A DNA stretch of 35,472 bases from assembly GCA_036374175.1 (NCBI GenBank), contig DASUUH010000001.1, positions 1 to 35,472 of the forward strand, written 5' to 3'. Positions 32,598 to 35,472 of this stretch are shown here, piece after piece. Position 1 is the first letter of the stretch. Each line of letters begins with the position of its first letter. Both the position numbers and the translations under genes were made by a program. The notes below the pieces were generated by a model that saw nothing but the letters and a program-made list of their open reading frames with translations, was not told the origin of the DNA and did not search any database. The DNA is from JASLBX01 sp036374175. GTDB taxonomy: Bacteria > Actinomycetota > Actinomycetes > Jiangellales > Jiangellaceae.

Positions 32598-32616
32598 ACG
32601 AGACGGACCGTCTCGT
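32598..32616. promoter_or_regulatory. TetR operator in the MMPL/TetR divergent promoter
   Basis: ACGAGACGGACCGTCTCGT is a perfect 19-bp palindrome around a central A. On the minus strand a -10 TATATT (32593-32598) borders it, so it would sit in the MMPL promoter spacer. On the plus strand TAGGAT (32628-32633) is a possible -10 for the tetR gene, whose GTG at 32640 would then be the first transcribed base (leaderless). The operator overlaps the -35 region of that promoter. It explains control of both genes by one dimer. Confidence 0.85.
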
Positions 32617-32639
32617 CTTACCTGTGTTAGGATACATAG

Positions 32640-33230
32640 GTGTCCAGAAACCGCAAGCTTCCGGACCCGGCTCGGCGAAGCGAACGCTCCAAACAGGCGA
32701 TCTTGACCGCGACGACCGACCTGATCGGCGAGGTCGGCTACGCCAAGCTCGCAATTGAGGCGATCGCCGCCCGTGCCGGCGTCGGCAAGCAGACGATCTA
32801 CCGGTGGTGGCCGGACAAGGGTTCGGTGGTGTTGGACGCTTATCTCATGCTGGTCGGAGCCGATCAGGGCATCGACGTTCCCGATAGCGGCAACCTCGAG
32901 ACTGATCTGCGACTCGTCCTGGGATCCACGGTGGATTCGTTGGCGGATCCAGTTTTCGAGCGACGGTATCGGGCACTGGTCACTGCGATCCAAGACGACC
33001 CTGAACTCGCGGCAGCACTGCTTGACCGATTGCTGAAACCGTGGCTCGAAGCGACCAAGAAGCGGTTGCGCAGCGCACAGCATGCAGGGCAGATCCGCAA
33101 CGTCGACCTGGACGTGGCAGCAGAGGCTCTCTACGGCCCGATCTACTACCGGTGGCTGCTGCGCATCGGGCCGATCTCGCGTCAGTACGTGGATGCCTTA
33201 ATTGCCATGAACCTACGCGCGCTCACCTGA
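32640..33230 (+). CDS. TetR/AcrR family transcriptional repressor
   Basis: 196 residues from GTG 32640. The N-terminal helix-turn-helix (about 20-60: ILTATTDLIGEVGYAKLAIE followed by AARAGVGKQTIYRWWPDK) is a textbook TetR DNA-binding domain. The remaining 135 residues form the ligand and dimer domain, closest in look to the TetR_C_11/RutR-like group with a C-terminal RRYRALVTAIQDDPE pattern. It is divergent from the MMPL pump, and a perfect 19-bp palindrome in the 65-nt gap is its likely operator. The mRNA may be leaderless. The ligand is unknown. Confidence 0.93.
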   Translation: MSRNRKLPDPARRSERSKQAILTATTDLIGEVGYAKLAIEAIAARAGVGKQTIYRWWPDKGSVVLDAYLMLVGADQGIDVPDSGNLETDLRLVLGSTVDSLADPVFERRYRALVTAIQDDPELAAALLDRLLKPWLEATKKRLRSAQHAGQIRNVDLDVAAEALYGPIYYRWLLRIGPISRQYVDALIAMNLRALT

Positions 33231-33311
33231 TCGGCTGCGGACTATCTCGCTACGCCGTCAAAGCCCTCATCGTCGAAGCCGCCGACGCGCTTACCAACTT
33301 AGGATCAAGTC

Positions 33312-34048
33312 ATGTCTCAGCCGACGGAGCGTGGCCGATGCGATGTCGGCGTCCAAACGGCTGCTGCTAGGACTGAGGCAATTACTTTGCAGTTCCAGCC
33401 CGATTGGCCACATCAGGGAGGCAAGGTCATCGAGTCGATGGCCGCCGACGGCATCTATCGGTCGCAATTCGCCACCGGCATGTCCAACGGAGGACTGACC
33501 GCCTTCCCCGGTGGGGATCGGTGGCGCTGGGAGAGTCGGCTATTCTCCGGCCAGTACGACAGGGTACCCGGATCAGCTCGTCCTGTTTATGGAGCGTGGA
33601 ACAGGCGGGGTGACCCCCACGGTGGCGGGATCCGGTTCGGGTCTTCCTACTTTCGACTGCGCCCCGAAGCCGTCGACCGCTCGACTTTCTGTTTTCCGGA
33701 CTCGTTCCTGGAGCCGGTTGACGTCGGCGGACAAGTCCCTGCTACTTCGCTTGTGTCGCATGGCCGACGAGTCTGGTCTCGACCACTTGGATGAGTGCGT
33801 CGAAGCCCACGTTTACGGCCCGTTCGGTTCGACACCGACGTGGAAGCCGTTGTGCTCGACCCGTGTTTGCCGGCACCGACGTTGAAGCGACGGCGCAGCG
33901 GCTTGGATGCCCGATCGAGTTCCACACAGGGTTCCGCGCATCGCCGGATCAGTTCGACCCCATGTACCGCGGTCCACACATTGTGGATCTAGCTCGTTCG
34001 CTAGCCGGGCTTCTTGGAGTGGGAGCACTTGCATTGTGGCACCTGTAG
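33312..34048 (+). pseudogene. DUF3626 family gene, broken by three frameshifts
   Basis: Plus-strand text matches the DUF3626 family in pieces that lie in successive frames. Frame one (33312 to about 33730) has LQFQPDWPHQGG, MSNGGLTAFPGGDRWRWESR and a FCFPDSFLEPVD end. Near 33725 the reading shifts by +1 to give LLRLCRMADESGLDHLDECV and EAHVYGPF. Near 33830 it shifts to VEAVVLDPC, and near 33866 to GTDVEATAQRLGCPIEFHTG and MYRGPHIVDLA. The N-terminal part of the family is not seen, so the gene is also 5'-truncated. Each piece is well conserved, so the damage is recent. The function of the family is not known to me. Confidence 0.8.
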
Positions 34049-34074
34049 CGCCGCAATGGCGCCGTGCCGAGTGT

Positions 34075-34698
34075 TCAGATCAAAGATGTGCCGGATGTGA
34101 GACAAGGCAGATGCGGTCCCGAGGCCAGGTGCGTGGTGACGCCGAATCCGAGCCTTTGGTAGATCGGCACGTTGACAGGGTCGGAGGTTTCCAGCCACAC
34201 CGGCGTGTCGTCGGCGTCTGCCCGGGTGAGGATGTGGTTGAGGAGCTGACGGCCGATTCCGCGGCGTTGATGATCTGGGTCAGTGGCGAGGAATGCCAAG
34301 TACCAGCTGGGTGTCGCATGCGCCGCGGTAAGGGCCCGCTATCGGTTGCGGACCAGCCGGATGACGTCTCGGGGCGTGTGGGCGATCGTTGCCGCGAGCC
34401 TGGGAACCGACCGCAGTGGTGGCGCGCCGAACGAGGGCACGGAGACTCCGGGCGGGAGCCAGACGGCGATACCACGCAGGGCCTGGTTCTCGTATGCCCC
34501 GAAGACGTGCCGATACGGCATGGCCTTCTCGATCTGGCTCCGGCCGCCGCGTTCTTGGAACCGTCGACGTTCGGCCCGACCGGGGCACAGCAGTCGTGCC
34601 ATAGCGTCGTTGTCGAAGGCTCTGGCGAACAGGGACGAGGCGGCGGCGATGTCGCTTGTGCCCAGCGGCGCGATGGTCAGAGAGGTCGTGGCGGGCAT
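34075..34698 (-). pseudogene. GNAT family N-acetyltransferase interrupted by an in-frame amber codon
   Basis: From ATG 34698 (GGAGGAG upstream) the frame reads a GNAT-like N-terminal half: LTIAPLGTSDIAAASSLFAR through a DVIRLVRNR. It meets TAG at 34339-34341. Without any frame change, reading resumes with RALTAAHATPSWYLAFLATD and then PDHQRRGIGRQLL, the acetyl-CoA-binding Q/RxxGxG/A motif, and IYQRLGFG near the end. The two halves form one roughly 207-residue acetyltransferase with one nonsense codon and no other damage. It is either a recent pseudogene, a sequencing error or a case of read-through. The split C-terminal half has an in-frame TTG near 34299 but would lack the substrate part. 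Confidence 0.85.
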
Positions 34699-35239
34699 CA
34701 GTTCTCCTCCCGATGAGGACCGCCCCGGCTGCGGGGTCGGCGATCGCCGCTGCGTCGTCGACGTCGACCGCTCCATTGCAGGATTAGCAAGTAAGGTCTC
34801 AACCATCCAACTCAGCTGGGTAGGGCCCTTCGGCCCGATGAAAGGGCCAATCGCCCTCCGCCTGACAAGGGGAGATACCTCAGCAGCCGCCCCAGATTCC
34901 TACGATCTTCTGCCCGATCGCACAGGCTGGCGTATCGCCGCCGGGCCAGCGGCTTCAAGCTCACGCATGAGCCGACCGCGAATCCTTCTTCGTAGTGCAG
35001 GTCTGCCCGAACTGAACGCTCGCTGACGCCGGGCAGATGAGTGCGTACGTCCGGCAGTGGAACGGCTCAACACCTGATTCGATTTCGGCGGTACGACGCG
35101 GCTCTCGGTGCACGCGCGAACGCCCGGTCCTGCCGAATTGAGGACGTCTTTGAGTGAGGGAGGATGCCGGTGCTTTCCTGCTGGCGTTATGGCGATCGAC
35201 TCTCCACTGGAACTTCATGACCGTTCGGTTTGGCGGGAC
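34699..35239. other. Non-coding or decayed stretch, 540 bp
   Basis: No convincing gene is seen on either strand: long open frames here are of Arg/Pro/Ser-rich type without recognisable motifs. A small GGGCC-CTTC-GGCCC hairpin lies near 34825-34840. Between the broken GNAT gene and the possible Imm53 remnant, it looks like part of an eroding region. Confidence 0.4.
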
Positions 35240-35240
35240 A

Positions 35241-35330
35241 GCGATTTGGGAGGAAGACCTCGGTGTCGCGATGGAGACGCTGAACAACCCAGGGTGGAGG
35301 CTGGACGTCCGACGGGCTCGACCAGCGCCC
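35241..35330 (+). pseudogene. Possible Imm53-type immunity protein remnant
   Basis: The plus strand at 35244-35309 reads IWEEDLGVAMETLNNPGWRL and DV, close to the conserved part of the Imm53 family (W-E-x-x-x-G-V-x-I-E-T-L-D-N-P-G-W). The frame then loses similarity, while an adjacent frame (GSTSARAVAIRGRQ) could continue it, so a frameshift is likely. Nothing clear is found upstream. Imm53 proteins neutralise contact-dependent or polymorphic toxins; no toxin gene is seen here. The match is from memory and short. Confidence 0.4.
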
Positions 35331-35472
35331 GAGCGGTGGCGATCCGGGGGCGGCAACGGTCGGCGCGGCCCTAGGGATCACCTGCGACGTTGTCCTGCTG
35401 CACCACGATGGCGGGGTTGGCTGTCAGGTGTTCCAGCGCCGCCCAACCCCTGCGCCTCCTCCAGTGGCGACC

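Noticed and set aside
35041..35105. A stretch with CAACACCTGATTCGATTTC, resembling a tRNA T-arm
   Set aside because: No matching acceptor stem, D-arm or anticodon arm could be folded around it.
34961..35356. A 131-codon minus-strand frame at the right end
   Set aside because: Ser/Arg/Pro-rich, no ribosome site or motif; it is opposite the Imm53-like text.

Overview
The window is high-GC DNA from a soil-type actinobacterium. The evidence is the DUF222/13E12 HNH gene, the AfsR/SARP-type and LAL-type giant regulators, the MMPL pump with a TetR repressor, GTG starts and apparently leaderless mRNAs. The genus cannot be fixed from the sequence alone. I see no tRNA, rRNA, CRISPR array or intact insertion sequence.

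Layout. (1) 1-1784: a partner-switching module: the end of a STAS anti-anti-sigma gene, an RsbW-like ATPase and a GAF-SpoIIE phosphatase. (2) 1818-3758: a MarR repressor divergent from a 14-TM MFS exporter, with a 26-bp near-palindrome over the promoter. (3) 3788-5140: adenosine deaminase with a DUF1905 gene. (4) 5201-7444: a DUF222-HNH gene whose promoter spacer holds a sequence fitting the Bacillus/Gram-positive LexA box. (5) 7549-11025: histidine kinase, response regulator, ABC ATPase and permease, followed by a truncated UBP-type zinc finger. (6) 11284-16583: a second MFS, a small membrane protein, and a multicopper oxidase with an internal heavy-metal-binding domain, coupled to an M20 peptidase. 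(7) 16704-23929: a BTAD/NB-ARC regulator, a small HMA-like protein, a LAL-type LuxR regulator and a divergent methyltransferase. (8) 24001-26097: a secreted DUF3455 protein, a DoxX-like membrane protein and a GyrI-like protein. (9) 26130-27802: a three-gene minus-strand operon in which two genes share a 26-residue amyloid-like GD-N-VQ-G...VHIG motif. This is the best candidate for a little-described system. (10) 28322-33230: a TetR-controlled operon of MMPL pump, alpha/beta hydrolase and an atypical SDR. (11) 33312-35472: a decaying tract with a multiply frameshifted DUF3626 gene, a GNAT gene broken by an amber codon and a possible Imm53 remnant.

How genes work together. The clearest functional units are the MarR/MFS and TetR/MMPL efflux pairs, the two-component system probably driving the ABC exporter, the RsbV/W/U-like switch, and the putative signalling operon at 26.1-27.8 kb. 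In that operon a two-TM protein with an EAD10-like N-terminus and a second protein carrying the same motif could co-assemble, with a third translationally coupled protein of unknown function.
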